A stretch of 64,000 nt of DNA, from assembly GCF_003336675.1 (NCBI RefSeq), contig NZ_QPII01000002.1, forward strand, positions 520,545 to 584,544, given 5' to 3'. Shown here one piece after another: positions 8,947-20,407 of this stretch (positions are counted from its first letter, which is position 1; the number at the start of each line of letters is the position of its first letter). The DNA is from Billgrantia montanilacus. GTDB lineage: Bacteria; Pseudomonadota; Gammaproteobacteria; Pseudomonadales; Halomonadaceae. A program made the position numbers and the translations under genes. The notes under the pieces were generated by a model that saw nothing but the letters and a program-made list of their open reading frames with translations, was not told the DNA's origin and searched no databases.

Positions 8947-10206
8947 TCAGCGCACCATCCCGATGACCCGCTCCAGGGCCGCCACGAAGGCGTCGACCTC
9001 TTCCGGGGTGTTGTAGACGGCAAAGGAAGCCCGACAGGTGGCATCGACACCGAATCGAGCCAGCAACGGCTGGGCGCAGTGATTGCCGGTGCGGATCGCC
9101 ACGCCCAACTGATCGATCAGCAGCGCGATATCCTGGGAGTGGGCGCCATCGACGACGAAGGAGAGCACGCCGGCCTTGTCGGGCGCGGTACCGAGCAGCC
9201 TCAACCCATCGATACGCGAGACACCCGCGGTGGCCCGTGCCAGCAGTTCGGCCTCCCAGGTGCCGATACGTGCGAGCCCCACGTCGCTGACCCAATCGAG
9301 GGCAACCCCAAGCGCGATGACCTCGGCGATGGCCGGGGTACCGGCTTCGAACTTGTGGGGGATGTCGGCGAAGGTGGTCGGCACGTCGAAGGAGACGCTC
9401 TTGATCATCTCGCCACCACCCTGCCAGGGTGGCATTGCCTCCAGCAGCTCGGCCTTGCCGTAGAGCACGCCGGCCCCGGTGGGACCATAGACCTTGTGAC
9501 CCGAGAAGGCGTAGAAGTCGGCATCGATGTCGCGCACGTCCACCGTCTGGTGCGGTGTGGCTTGGGCGCCGTCGATGAGAATCCTGGCACCGTGCCCATG
9601 GGCGATGGTTGCCAACTCGCGCACCGGGTTGATGGTGCCGAAAGCGTTGGAGACATGATTCACTGCTACCAGCCGCGTGCGCTCGTTGAAGAGCGCCCGG
9701 TAGGCATCGAGATCCAGCACGCCACGCTCGTCCACCGGGATCACCTTGACGACGATCCCGAGCTGGTCTGCTAGAAGCTGCCAGGGCACGATGTTGGAGT
9801 GGTGCTCGAGCAGCGACACCAGCACCTCGTCGCCCGGCTGAAGATTGGCCCGGCCCCAGCTGTTGGCCACCAGGTTGATTGCTTCGGTGGTGCCGCGGGT
9901 AAAGACGATCTCGCGCCGATCGGCCGCATTGAGAAAGGCTCGCACCGTCTCGCGCGTGGCCTCATAGGCCGCCGTGGCCTCGTCGGCCAGGGTGTGCAGC
10001 CCGCGGTGGATGTTGGCGTTGTAGCGGCTGTAGTAGTCGCGGAAGGTATCGATGACGCACAGGGGCGTCTGGCTGGTGGCAGCGTTGTCGAAATAGATCA
10101 GCGGCCTGCCATGCACCTGCCGCTCGAGAATCGGAAATTGCGCACGTATCCCGGCCACATCCAGGGCCGGGGTCTCAAGCACGCGATCGGTGGCCAGGTG
10201 ATTCAT
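8947..10206 (-). CDS. sufS: Cysteine desulfurase SufS
   Basis: SufS is a PLP enzyme that takes sulfur from cysteine as a persulfide for Fe-S cluster assembly. The 419-residue protein shows the N-terminal YFDNAATSQTP motif, the PLP lysine in FSGHKVYGPTGAGVLYG, and the catalytic-loop cysteine in RTGNHCAQPLL. It lies between sufD and sufT. Class II desulfurases normally need SufE or SufU to accept the sulfur; neither is encoded in this operon, so the partner must be elsewhere. Confidence 0.96.
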   Translation of the reverse strand: MNHLATDRVLETPALDVAGIRAQFPILERQVHGRPLIYFDNAATSQTPLCVIDTFRDYYSRYNANIHRGLHTLADEATAAYEATRETVRAFLNAADRREIVFTRGTTEAINLVANSWGRANLQPGDEVLVSLLEHHSNIVPWQLLADQLGIVVKVIPVDERGVLDLDAYRALFNERTRLVAVNHVSNAFGTINPVRELATIAHGHGARILIDGAQATPHQTVDVRDIDADFYAFSGHKVYGPTGAGVLYGKAELLEAMPPWQGGGEMIKSVSFDVPTTFADIPHKFEAGTPAIAEVIALGVALDWVSDVGLARIGTWEAELLARATAGVSRIDGLRLLGTAPDKAGVLSFVVDGAHSQDIALLIDQLGVAIRTGNHCAQPLLARFGVDATCRASFAVYNTPEEVDAFVAALERVIGMVR

Positions 10207-10221
10207 GGTTGACTCCTCGGC

Positions 10222-11576
10222 TCAGTCGTCATGCAACGACATGGCGGCTTCCACCAGCCCGGAAAGATTGAAGCGCTCCGGCAGCTTGCCGGCCACCGCC
10301 AGTTCGACCCGTTCGGCCACGGCTTCCAGCTCCACTCGCTCCATCACTTCCCCGGCGAAGGCAAGCGTCAGCAGCCCACGGGCCGTCTGCTCGTCGATGC
10401 CACGGGTGCGCAGGGTGAACACCGCCTCCTCGTCGAGCTGGCCGGTCGTGGCCCCGTGGGAGCACTTGACGTCGTCGGCGTAAATCTCGAGCTCGGGCTT
10501 GGTATCGATCTCGGCACGGTCGGAGAGCAGGAGATTGGCGTTGCTCTGGTGCGCCTCGATCTTCTGACTATCGCGCTTGACCACCACCTTGCCGTTGAAC
10601 ACGCCACGCGCCCGGTCGTCGAGAATGCCCTTGTAGTTCTCGTTGGAGAACGTGAGCGGTGCGTTGTGGTTGGCCAGGGTGTGGTTGTCCACGTGCTGCC
10701 GCCCCTGGGCGAAGAACAGGCCGTTGAAGTTGGCTTCGGCGCCCTTGCCGTTGAGGTCGACCACCAGATCGTTGCGCACCAGGCTGCCGCCCAGGTTCAG
10801 ATTGAACGAGGTGTAGCGGCTGTCACGCCCCTGCTCCACATGGATGCTGGCGACATGAAGGTCCTTGAGCGACGCCTCCTGCAGCTTGTAGTGGGTAAGG
10901 ATCGCTCCGCGATCGAGCATGACCTCATCCACCAGGTTGGTGAAGTTGGCCGCCTCGCTCTCGCCGATGTGATGCTCGATCACCGTTGCCTGGCTGCGAG
11001 CGCCGGCCTCGATCAGTACCCGCGGATGGCTCATCACCGGCTGCGCATTGGCACGGGAAAGGAACTGCAGGAGGATCGGCTTTTCCACCACGCTGCCCGG
11101 GGCCAGGCGTACCACGGCACCCTCCTCCATGAAGGCGGTATTGAGGGCCGAGAAGGGCGAGAACTCCACCCCGGTGAGGCGCCCCAGCGGGCCGCCCACG
11201 GCCTCGTGATTCTCGGCCAGCGCCTGGGAAAGCGGCAGCACCGCAACCCCGGTCGGCAGCTCGCCAAGGTCGGAAAGTGCCGCGGAGAAGACGCCATCGA
11301 CGAAGGTCAGCCGATGCGCCGCGATGGGCAGCGTCAGCGCTGCCGCTGAGGCAGGCGAAAACTCGGCGCTGTCGGTCAGGGCAAAGTCGCCACGGGCGAT
11401 GGCACGCACGTCGGTATATTTCCATGCTTCGACGCGACGATCGGGAAAGCCCAGCGCCTCGAAACGCGCGGCACCCGCCTGGCGCCGGGCGGCGATCCAG
11501 GTCGGCTCCTGACCGTGGGCCTGGCGCCTGGCTTCGGTGCGCTCGGCCAGGCGATCGAGAAAGGTCTGAACATCGC

Positions 11577-11580
<4 letters not shown>
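10222..11580 (-). CDS. sufD: SUF scaffold subunit SufD
   Basis: SufD is the beta-helical partner of SufB in the SufBC2D scaffold. The 452-residue protein contains the family segments DVRAIARGDF near residue 55, the helix-barrel stretch FNGLFFAQGRQHVDNHT, and YADDVKCSHGATTGQLDEEA with the conserved cysteine and histidine near the C-terminus. Its ATG overlaps the stop of sufC by four bases, indicating coupled translation. It is 15 bp before sufS. Confidence 0.95.
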
Positions 11581-12329
<749 letters not shown>

Positions 12330-12427
12330 CTTGAGTACCTTTTCGATTCTGGCGAGCCGCCGCGGCGACCCGATAAAAGTGTCTTTCCATCGCCCTTGAA
12401 GCGCATCATGAGCGAGCCCAATAGCGT

Positions 12428-13870
<1,443 letters not shown>

Positions 13871-13946
13871 GATGGTTCCCCTCCCGGGCGGTTGGGTCGG
13901 CGAGCAGCGAGCCCGCTCGGGTAATGTGTTCGGTGGCTTGCGCGTC

Positions 13947-14411
13947 TCAGGCCGAATCGGCGGCCAGACTGATACTCTGTATGGGCAGCTGTACCGGCAA
14001 CTTGATCGGCGAGGAGTCGGCCAGGTGCGCCAGGGTCACGCTATCGAGCAGGGTGCGTACCGCCAGCGAAACACGCTGCCAGTTATCGGACACACCGCAG
14101 GTGGCGAGCAGGTCGCAGTCGCCATCCACATGGCTGCACTCGGTCATCGCCACCGGCCCTTCGATGGCGGTGATGATGTCGCGCGCCGTGATGCGCGACG
14201 CCGGCCGTGCCAGCGAATAGCCGCCCTGGGCGCCACGACGGGATTCCAGCAGCCCCGCACGCACCAGCATCTTCAATGTCTTGCTCACGGTCGGATGAGG
14301 CAACTGCACCGCCTCGGCCAAGTCGGCCGCCGCGTGAGGCTGCTCCGGGTGACGCGCGATCTGTGCCATCACCACCGCGGCATAGTCGGTCAGCCGAGAA
14401 AGCTTGAGCAT
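13947..14411 (-). CDS. sufR: Rrf2-family regulator of the SUF operon
   Basis: This 154-residue Rrf2 protein has a winged helix at residues 1-80 ([42 protein letters not shown]) and three cysteines in [15 protein letters not shown] (about residues 90-105) positioned to bind an Fe-S cluster, as in IscR. It heads the suf operon and most likely senses cluster status to control it. The start at 14411 has a gaggagt site; an upstream in-frame start is less likely. The symbol sufR follows usage for SUF-linked Rrf2 proteins and is not the cyanobacterial DeoR-type SufR. Confidence 0.9.
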   Translation of the reverse strand: MLKLSRLTDYAAVVMAQIARHPEQPHAAADLAEAVQLPHPTVSKTLKMLVRAGLLESRRGAQGGYSLARPASRITARDIITAIEGPVAMTECSHVDGDCDLLATCGVSDNWQRVSLAVRTLLDSVTLAHLADSSPIKLPVQLPIQSISLAADSA

Positions 14412-14463
14412 GCCTGACTCCTCACGATTCGCCGCCAAGCCCTGTACGAGCTTCGCATTCGAT

Positions 14464-14486
14464 TGAGGACCATTTTAGTCCTGTAT
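14464..14486 (-). promoter_or_regulatory. IscR/Rrf2-type operator upstream of sufR
   Basis: Read on the minus strand the site is ATACAGGACT-AAAATGGTC-CTCA, with inverted half-sites AGGAC and GTCCT seven bases apart. This resembles the IscR type 1 pattern (ATA-N3-GACT-N4-5-AGTC). It sits about 55-75 bp upstream of the sufR start, so it probably overlaps the promoter and mediates autoregulation by the cluster-binding Rrf2 protein. The remaining spacer to 14737 holds no gene that I can support. Confidence 0.6.
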
Positions 14487-14737
14487 GGATTCGATGTGAA
14501 GTCCCCTCTGCCCATTTGGCCAGGGCTAGCGGCACGATAGCGGCAAGATCGACGCCGATCGCACAATAACGACAATCATTCGCATTTGCTGGGCTGGCTG
14601 GGCAATCCCATGTCAGGTCATTCAAAGGATGGCTCGCGTGCGCCTGCCAAGGTCGAGGCCTATCTCCACCTGCCTGCTAGACTGAACAGAGACATAATAA
14701 AGCCGCTACGCGCCGCGAGACGTGGCAGGGAGACCCC
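14487..14737. other. Intergenic spacer between sufR and TAXI gene
   Basis: No coding potential or hairpin of note is seen. The hexamer cataat near 14692 could be the -10 of the TAXI gene promoter on the plus strand, but the matching -35 is weak. Confidence 0.3.
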
Positions 14738-15778
14738 ATGAAACCATGTGAAACTGTCACGAAAGCCAGCGCGGGGGTGGCACGACTTGGCGGTAGCCTG
14801 CTGCTTGCCTTGGCACTGTTGCAGCCCGCTCAGGCTGGTGAAACACAAATCGTCATCGGCACGGCCAGTTCGACCGGGGTCTACCACATCACAGGCCAGG
14901 CGTTCTGTCGCCTGATAGAGGGCCCCTGCCATGCCCGTCCGTCGGAAGGCTCGGTAGCCAATCTCCGCGACCTTCGTCATGGTGAAGTCCCGATCGCATT
15001 GGCCCAATCGGACCAGCAGTATCATGCCGTCGAGGGGCGAGAAAACTTCGCCGATACCGGGCCGGACGATTCATTGCGCGCCCTGTTCTCGGTGCATAGC
15101 GAGCCCTTTACCCTGGTGGTACGCCGGGAAGCGGGGATACAGGGGTTCGACGACCTGAAACAGCGCGCGGTGAATATCGGCAACCCCGGCTCCGGGCAGC
15201 GTGCCACCATGCTGCAACTGATGTCGGCCAGGGGCTGGTCACTGGACGATTTTGCCCTGGTCAATGAACTGCCCGCCGATCAGCAGTCCCTGGAGCTGTG
15301 TCACGGCAATATCGATGCCATGGTCTATACCGTGGGTCACCCGGACCTGACGATTCGCCAGGCCGTCGATCTATGCAACGCCGCCGTGGTGGGTGTCGAG
15401 GGGGATTTCGTCGAAGCCCTGGTGGACGACGCTCCCTACTACAGCCTGGCCGAAATCCCCGCCGGGCTCTACTACCCCGAGCAGCCGGAAGTGAAGACCT
15501 TCGGCGTCCGCGCTACCGTCGTGGCCAGCGAAGCCACCGATCCGGACCAGGTCTACACCCTGGTGGCCGCCGTTTTCGACAATTTCGAACGCTTTACTGC
15601 CTTTCATCCCGCCTACTCGGTGCTCGAGCCTGAGCGAATGATCAAGGAGGGGCTATCGGCCCCGCTGCACGAAGGCGCCCTGCGCTACTACCGCGAGCGT
15701 GGCTGGATCGAGGATGAGGCCAACGGCGAAGAAAATGACGCAGCCGATGAGGCCGAGACGAACGCTGAGACGGACTAG
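14738..15778 (+). CDS. TAXI-family TRAP transporter substrate-binding protein
   Basis: This 346-residue periplasmic protein has a signal peptide ending PAQAGE (about residue 34) and the family start IVIGTASSTGVYHITGQAFCRL. It also shows the hallmark DLKQRAVNIGNPGSGQRATM and the NIDAMVYTVGHPD segment, matching TAXI solute receptors that work with TRAP membrane subunits. The extreme C-terminus is strongly acidic (about residues 325-346). No DctQ/DctM-type permease gene is adjacent, so it is an orphan receptor here. Glutamate, 2-oxoglutarate or other carboxylates are known ligands of the family; none is predicted. Confidence 0.88.
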   Translation: MKPCETVTKASAGVARLGGSLLLALALLQPAQAGETQIVIGTASSTGVYHITGQAFCRLIEGPCHARPSEGSVANLRDLRHGEVPIALAQSDQQYHAVEGRENFADTGPDDSLRALFSVHSEPFTLVVRREAGIQGFDDLKQRAVNIGNPGSGQRATMLQLMSARGWSLDDFALVNELPADQQSLELCHGNIDAMVYTVGHPDLTIRQAVDLCNAAVVGVEGDFVEALVDDAPYYSLAEIPAGLYYPEQPEVKTFGVRATVVASEATDPDQVYTLVAAVFDNFERFTAFHPAYSVLEPERMIKEGLSAPLHEGALRYYRERGWIEDEANGEENDAADEAETNAETD

Positions 15779-15789
15779 CAGCCTAGCGC

Positions 15790-16131
15790 TTACACCTTCT
15801 TGACGTACACTGACTTCAACTTCATCGGTCCGATGCCGTCGACCTTGCAATCGATGTCATGATCCCCTGACACCAGACGAATATTCTTCACCTTGGTGCC
15901 AACCTTGACCACCGAGGAAGAGCCCTTGACCTTGAGGTCCTTGATGACGGTGACCGTATCGCCATCGGCGAGCGGATTGCCGTTGGCATCGCGTACGGCA
16001 ACCTCATCCTCTGTCGCTTCGGCCCCCGCCCCCTTCGACCACTCATGCCCACACTCCGGGCAGACGAACTGCAGGCCGTCGTCATAGGTGAACTCCGAGG
16101 CGCAGGCCGGGCAATGTGGCAGGTCACTCAT
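15790..16131 (-). CDS. yjdM: Zinc-ribbon protein YjdM/PhnA
   Basis: This 113-residue protein has an N-terminal zinc ribbon with Cys7, Cys10, Cys24 and Cys27 and a C-terminal SH3-like PhnA domain containing [20 protein letters not shown] and ending SVYVKKV. Despite the old name, this family is not the phosphonoacetate hydrolase, and its function in E. coli is unknown. The gene is convergent with the TAXI gene, 11 bp apart, and divergent from the Lrp-type regulator with a 291-bp spacer that holds no convincing gene. Confidence 0.92.
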   Translation of the reverse strand: MSDLPHCPACASEFTYDDGLQFVCPECGHEWSKGAGAEATEDEVAVRDANGNPLADGDTVTVIKDLKVKGSSSVVKVGTKVKNIRLVSGDHDIDCKVDGIGPMKLKSVYVKKV

Positions 16132-16422
16132 GGGTTATATCCTGATGGCAGTGGAGACGAGCCAGCGCTAACACGGCACAGAGGACTGCGCGAGCGAATC
16201 GCTGGGCTGCACGGGGTCGAGGAAAGGCGAATAGCCTACACGTCCGATCAATGCGACTCCAGCCACCCGATTCAACCGCCGCCGCTGATTCGGACAAGAA
16301 AGGAGCGGCGGCAGCGTGCGCCAACTCCGCTGGCAAACATGGGTAATCTTAACCAGAATCAAAGATAGTATTAGCCGTCCCAGCCAAGGAATAACGAAAA
16401 GTTACATATATGAGGCAAGGAC

Positions 16423-16896
16423 ATGCGTATCTTGAAGCTCGACCGCATCGACCGCATGCTGCTGGAGGCCCTGCAGCAGGACGCCCGCCTGACCACCGCA
16501 GAGTTGGCGGAGCGCGTCAATCTATCGCCCTCCCCCTGCGCCAGGCGCATCCGACGACTCGAGCAGGATGGCCTGATCACCCGCTATCGCGCCGAGCTGG
16601 ACAGGGAGCGCCTGGGCCTGGACGTCACCATCTTCGTACAAGTACGCCTCAGCCAGCATCAGGATGCCTTGGTCGAACAGTTCGAAGCAGCGGTCAGGGA
16701 GATGCCGGACGTCATCAACTGCCATACCATTTCCGGGGCCTTCGACTATCTCCTTCAGGTGGTGACCGCCGACCTGCGCGGCTATGAGCAGTGGGTGCGA
16801 CGACTGCAGAAGCTACCCATGGTCAACAGCGTGGACAGTAGCTTCGCCATACGCGCCGTCAAGGAGAACGGGGCACTGCCCCTGCCACTGGGCTGA
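16423..16896 (+). CDS. Lrp/AsnC-family transcriptional regulator
   Basis: This 157-residue regulator has an N-terminal helix-turn-helix (LDRIDRMLLEALQQDARLTT then LAERVNLSPSPCARRIRRLE) and a C-terminal RAM domain for amino-acid binding (ISGAFDYLLQVVTADLRGYE, then LPMVNSVDSSFAIR). It ends 83 bp before an NDUFA9-like gene on the same strand, which may or may not be a target. The effector amino acid cannot be told from the sequence. An AT-rich stretch at 16340-16410 carries its promoter. Confidence 0.92.
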   Translation: MRILKLDRIDRMLLEALQQDARLTTAELAERVNLSPSPCARRIRRLEQDGLITRYRAELDRERLGLDVTIFVQVRLSQHQDALVEQFEAAVREMPDVINCHTISGAFDYLLQVVTADLRGYEQWVRRLQKLPMVNSVDSSFAIRAVKENGALPLPLG

Positions 16897-16979
16897 ATCT
16901 GGGCTCAAATGCCCCTTTTGCACCACTCATGGGCCGCCTGGTAGGTTAAGAACCCACGAAAGAATGAAGGGAGTCAAAG

Positions 16980-17888
16980 ATGGCGATCGGCTGCGTCACC
17001 GTCTTCGGGGGAACCGGCTTTCTCGGCGGCCAGGTGGTTCGTGAGCTGACGGAGGCAGGACGCACGGTACGCATCGCCGCACGTCGGCCTGCCCTGCCCG
17101 AGTGGGCGGAACCCGGTGATCCGCTGGAGCTGGCCAGCGTCGACATTCGCAGCAAGGCCGATATCGCCAAGGCGCTCGAGGGCTCCGAGAGCGTGGTAAA
17201 TGCGGTCAGCCTTTACGTGGAAAGCCGGAACGCGCGCTTCCAGACCATCCATGTGGACGCCGCCGCTCAACTGGCACAGCTTGCCCATGAGGCGGGCATC
17301 CAACGCCTGATACAGATATCGGGCATCGGCGCCGATCCGGCATCACGCTCGGCCTATGTCAGTGCCCGAGGCCAAGGCGAGAGAGCCGTGGTTACAGCAC
17401 TGCCCAAGGCGACGATCCTGCGCCCCAGCGTCATGTTCGGCCCCCATGACGCCTTCCTGTCGACCGTGGCAGGCTTGACGCGGCTGCCGGTCATTCCCCT
17501 GTTCGGCCATGGCGAAACGCGGCTGCAACCGGTCCATGTGATGGACGTGGCCCGCGCCATCGGCCGGCTGCTCGGTAACGAACCACTTGAGCGACGCCTC
17601 TTCGAACTCGGCGGCCCCGACATTATCCGCTATAGGGAGGTGATCGAACTGGTCATGCGGGAGCAGAAGCGAGAACGCCCCCTGCTGCCGATGCCCTTCA
17701 CACTGTGGCACTTGCTGGCGCTGATGGCCTCGCCCCTGCCTACCCCCCCGCTGACGCGCGACCAAGTGGTCATGATGGCCCATGACAACGTCGCCGGCGA
17801 TGACGTCGGCACCTTCGAACACCTGGGCATACTGCCACGCTCCCTGCGGGACAGCCTGCCGCTATGCTTGGCGGCTATTTCTGGCTGA
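16980..17888 (+). CDS. NAD(P)-binding protein of the NDUFA9/atypical SDR type
   Basis: This 302-residue cytosolic protein has the Rossmann motif TVFGGTGFLGGQVVREL (residues 6-22) and the downstream segments VVNAVSLYVESRN and IQISGIGADPASRSAYVSARG. These are typical of the atypical short-chain dehydrogenases related to the complex I NDUFA9 subunit. The later LRPSVMFGPHDAFLS stretch is also typical of the group. Substrate and partner are unknown. A gaaggga site lies before the ATG. It is convergent with the PhoU-like gene. Confidence 0.82.
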   Translation: MAIGCVTVFGGTGFLGGQVVRELTEAGRTVRIAARRPALPEWAEPGDPLELASVDIRSKADIAKALEGSESVVNAVSLYVESRNARFQTIHVDAAAQLAQLAHEAGIQRLIQISGIGADPASRSAYVSARGQGERAVVTALPKATILRPSVMFGPHDAFLSTVAGLTRLPVIPLFGHGETRLQPVHVMDVARAIGRLLGNEPLERRLFELGGPDIIRYREVIELVMREQKRERPLLPMPFTLWHLLALMASPLPTPPLTRDQVVMMAHDNVAGDDVGTFEHLGILPRSLRDSLPLCLAAISG

Positions 17889-17904
17889 ACCAACCCCTGC
17901 CCGC

Positions 17905-18585
17905 TCAGCCATCGCCGTCGGCCTCGGAATAGAAATCCAGGTCCTCCAACCGCCCCAGCACAGCTGTGGCGATGTTGGCCAGGTGCGCGGCAACGCGCTT
18001 GTAATGCCGCGCCAGAAGTGAGTAAGCCACCGCCTCGTGAAACTCGATCTGGCGCTCGTCGCGAAACAGTTCCTCGATCAAGCGGTCGCTGCGCTGGCGC
18101 ACTTCCACGGCCTTGGAGAGCGCCTGGCGAGCCTGCTGCTCGTCGGAATTTCGCGTTGCCTTGATCACCTTGTCAAACATGTCGCCCATCTCGAGCGCCA
18201 TATTATCGAGCGGCTCCTGATACTTGGGCACATGGAAGCCTTCGCTGTAGAAATGCCCCACCTCGAAGACATTCTTGCAGTAGTCCCCGATGCGCTCGGC
18301 ATCCTTGGCCACGCTCATCAAGGCCAGGCAAATGGCGACATCATGGCCCGGATTGACGGTCAGGTGACGCAGCACCTTGCGGCGAATCGAACGCTCCAGT
18401 TCATTGATTGCCCGGTCGCGGTCATAGAGCGGCTGGCGAACCTCATCGGCCGATGCCTTGCTGTGCAGGACCTCGTTGGCGCGGTCGAACATCCAGGCTC
18501 CGTGCTTGAGCATCTGGGTCAGGTCCTCGAACGCCAAGTTGAGCGTGTTTTCCGAAGTCAGGGCGCTATAAAGCTGTCGAAACAT
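17905..18585 (-). CDS. PhoU-domain protein paired with Na/Pi symporter
   Basis: This 226-residue helical protein has two PhoU-like repeats with metal-binding acidic patches, seen in LMSVAKDAERIGDYCKNVFEV and LLARHYKRVAAHLANIATAV. The ATG at 18585 is preceded by caggag; an in-frame GTG at 18606 is possible but lacks a site. It follows the Na/Pi symporter gene by 26 bp in the same operon behind a Pho box, so it probably regulates that transporter as PhoU does Pst. It is a distant paralog of the phoU at 23936-24664. Confidence 0.85.
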   Translation of the reverse strand: MFRQLYSALTSENTLNLAFEDLTQMLKHGAWMFDRANEVLHSKASADEVRQPLYDRDRAINELERSIRRKVLRHLTVNPGHDVAICLALMSVAKDAERIGDYCKNVFEVGHFYSEGFHVPKYQEPLDNMALEMGDMFDKVIKATRNSDEQQARQALSKAVEVRQRSDRLIEELFRDERQIEFHEAVAYSLLARHYKRVAAHLANIATAVLGRLEDLDFYSEADGDG

Positions 18586-18611
18586 GGCAGAAATCTCCTG
18601 AGTCACCGCGC

Positions 18612-19820
18612 TCAGCGCAGGCTCGTGAACAGTTCGGTGGCGCCGATTCCCAGCAGCGGTATCACCAGGAATACGCCGATCAGGAAGACGAAGGCATAGC
18701 GGGTCTGGCGTGCTGCCAGCCGGCCATACCAGATGGCAATCCGAACCGGGATATAGCGCAGCGGGTACCAGATGGCGGTGCCGGTCAAATTGAAGATGAC
18801 ATGGAACAGGGCCACGGTCATCGCGGCGGCCACGGGGTTCGCTGTGGCGGCCAGCACACTCGTAATCGTAGTACCTAGGTTGGCCCCCATCATGAAGGGC
18901 AGCACACGGCGCAGGCGAACAACGCCGGCGCCAGCCAGCGGCACCATCAGGCTGCTGGTGATGGTGCTGGACTGAACCAGTACGGTGGAGACCAGGCCAA
19001 CACCATAGGAACGCAGGTCGCTGCGGAAGAAGTAGGTACGAAACAGACCGTCCATATGGCGCAATAGTGCGCCGCGCAGATTCTGCACCATGAAGATCAG
19101 CGCACCGAACATCAGCAGCATGCCGAGACCGGCTACCAGCAGCCCCTGGGAAGTGGGGGCGGTCGTCAGGAGGGAGGCGATACCATTCGCGGCATCGACC
19201 ACCGGTGCGGTGACCACCTTGATCGGGCTGTTGGGTCGGGCCACCTCTTCAAGGCCGATCAGCTCGGCCAGCCAGCCCGCCACCTGAGTAAAGATCCCCC
19301 TTCCTTCCTCATGGAAAAGCCCGCTGATGTACTCCAGGGGAAAGACGAGCGCCACGGTAAGGATGTTGAAGAAGTCATGCATCAAGGCCGCCGTAAACGA
19401 GCGCCGGAAGTTGCGCTTGATGCGCACATTGGCCAGCGCCACGATCACCCCGGTGACCGCCGTCCCGATATTGGCCCCCATGATGGCGAACACCGCCGTA
19501 CCCAGCGTCATCTCACCGCTGGCCACCAGCGTCACGATCAGCGCCGAGGTGAAGGACGAACTCTGCACGATCATGGTGACCAGCACACCGGCCAACAGGG
19601 CGATGAAGGGGTTCTCACCGTAGGCGAAAAGCTGGGTCAGGAAATCGCTGGCCTTGCCGAACGTCCCCAGACCCGAACCGAGTACGTTCAGCGCCGCAAG
19701 GAAGAGGTAGAGACAGATACCGGCGTAGATGCCGCGCATCCAGGCCGGTACCTCACGCTTGTGCTCGCGGGTAAGAGCCGCTCGGTTCGTGTCGGGCGAA
19801 GAGGTATCTGGTTTCGACAT
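18612..19820 (-). CDS. Na+/phosphate symporter (NptA/YjbB-type)
   Basis: This 402-residue inner-membrane protein contains the two inverted Na/Pi cotransporter repeats. Each has the QSSS motif: VTMIVQSSSFTSALIVTLVA in the first half and LVQSSTITSSLMVPLAGAG in the second, each followed by a GANIGT or GANLGT turn. It should import phosphate with sodium, a sensible low-affinity route in a halophile. It heads a two-gene operon with a PhoU-like partner and has a textbook Pho box 84 bp upstream, so it is expected to be induced by phosphate limitation. Confidence 0.93.
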   Translation of the reverse strand: MSKPDTSSPDTNRAALTREHKREVPAWMRGIYAGICLYLFLAALNVLGSGLGTFGKASDFLTQLFAYGENPFIALLAGVLVTMIVQSSSFTSALIVTLVASGEMTLGTAVFAIMGANIGTAVTGVIVALANVRIKRNFRRSFTAALMHDFFNILTVALVFPLEYISGLFHEEGRGIFTQVAGWLAELIGLEEVARPNSPIKVVTAPVVDAANGIASLLTTAPTSQGLLVAGLGMLLMFGALIFMVQNLRGALLRHMDGLFRTYFFRSDLRSYGVGLVSTVLVQSSTITSSLMVPLAGAGVVRLRRVLPFMMGANLGTTITSVLAATANPVAAAMTVALFHVIFNLTGTAIWYPLRYIPVRIAIWYGRLAARQTRYAFVFLIGVFLVIPLLGIGATELFTSLR

Positions 19821-19903
19821 GAAAAGGCCGTTGTGAGGTTACACGTTCAGAATGACGGGTGTGTGACACCCACGTTACTGTCCGCGCAAGGTAACCGGGA
19901 TAT

Positions 19904-19921
19904 GTGACAGTTTCATGACAG
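19904..19921 (-). promoter_or_regulatory. Pho box upstream of Na/Pi symporter operon
   Basis: On the minus strand the sequence CTGTCAT-GAAA-CTGTCAC is two near-perfect PhoB half-sites with the canonical 4-bp AT-rich spacer, followed by ATAT. It lies 84 bp upstream of the symporter ATG and points toward it. Confidence 0.85.
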
Positions 19922-19969
19922 CCAGGTAAATCGCCTCGCCGGCATGGGCTTACCTCCCGGTACGGTGCG

Positions 19970-20407
19970 CTATTCCCCGATATCTTCGTTCCAGAGTTCG
20001 GGCGACGCCTCGATGAAATCGGACATCATGTCGATGCAGGCCGGCGACTGCAGGACTTCGACGTCGACGCCCCGAGAGCGCAGCAACGCTTCTTCACCCA
20101 TGAAGCTGCGATTCTCGCCGACAACCACTCGGGGAATACCGTAGAGCAGGATGGCTCCGCTACACATCGGGCAGGGTGACAGCGTCGTGTAGAGCACGCA
20201 ATCCCGATACACTGAGGCTGGCTGGCGCCCCGCGTTCTCCAGGGCATCCATTTCGCCATGCAGCACGGTGCTGCCCGACTGCACCCGCCGGTTATGGCCC
20301 CGCCCCAGAATGCGCCCACGATAGACCAGCACCGAGCCGATGGGGATACCTCCCTCAGCCAGGCCCTGGTGCGCTTCATCCAGGGCAGCTTGCATATACT
20401 TGTCCAT
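19970..20407 (-). CDS. Cytosine deaminase, yeast Fcy1-like
   Basis: This 145-residue cytidine/deoxycytidylate-fold deaminase has zinc ligands in VLHGEMDALEN and SPCPMCSGAILLYGIP. The motif order and flanking residues (GGIPIGSVLV, LGRGHNRRVQSGS, VYRDCVLYTTLSPC, PRVVVGENRSFMG, and the end ELWNEDIGE) follow yeast Fcy1 much more closely than bacterial TadA, whose motif is PCxMC in a different setting. It should convert cytosine to uracil for salvage. The ATG at 20407 matches the family N-terminus. Bacterial cytosine deaminase is usually the unrelated amidohydrolase CodA. Confidence 0.85.
   Translation of the reverse strand: MDKYMQAALDEAHQGLAEGGIPIGSVLVYRGRILGRGHNRRVQSGSTVLHGEMDALENAGRQPASVYRDCVLYTTLSPCPMCSGAILLYGIPRVVVGENRSFMGEEALLRSRGVDVEVLQSPACIDMMSDFIEASPELWNEDIGE

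Noticed and set aside
10231..11349. A long plus-strand open frame antisense to sufD
   Set aside because: It is a GC-driven shadow; sufD is clearly the real gene.
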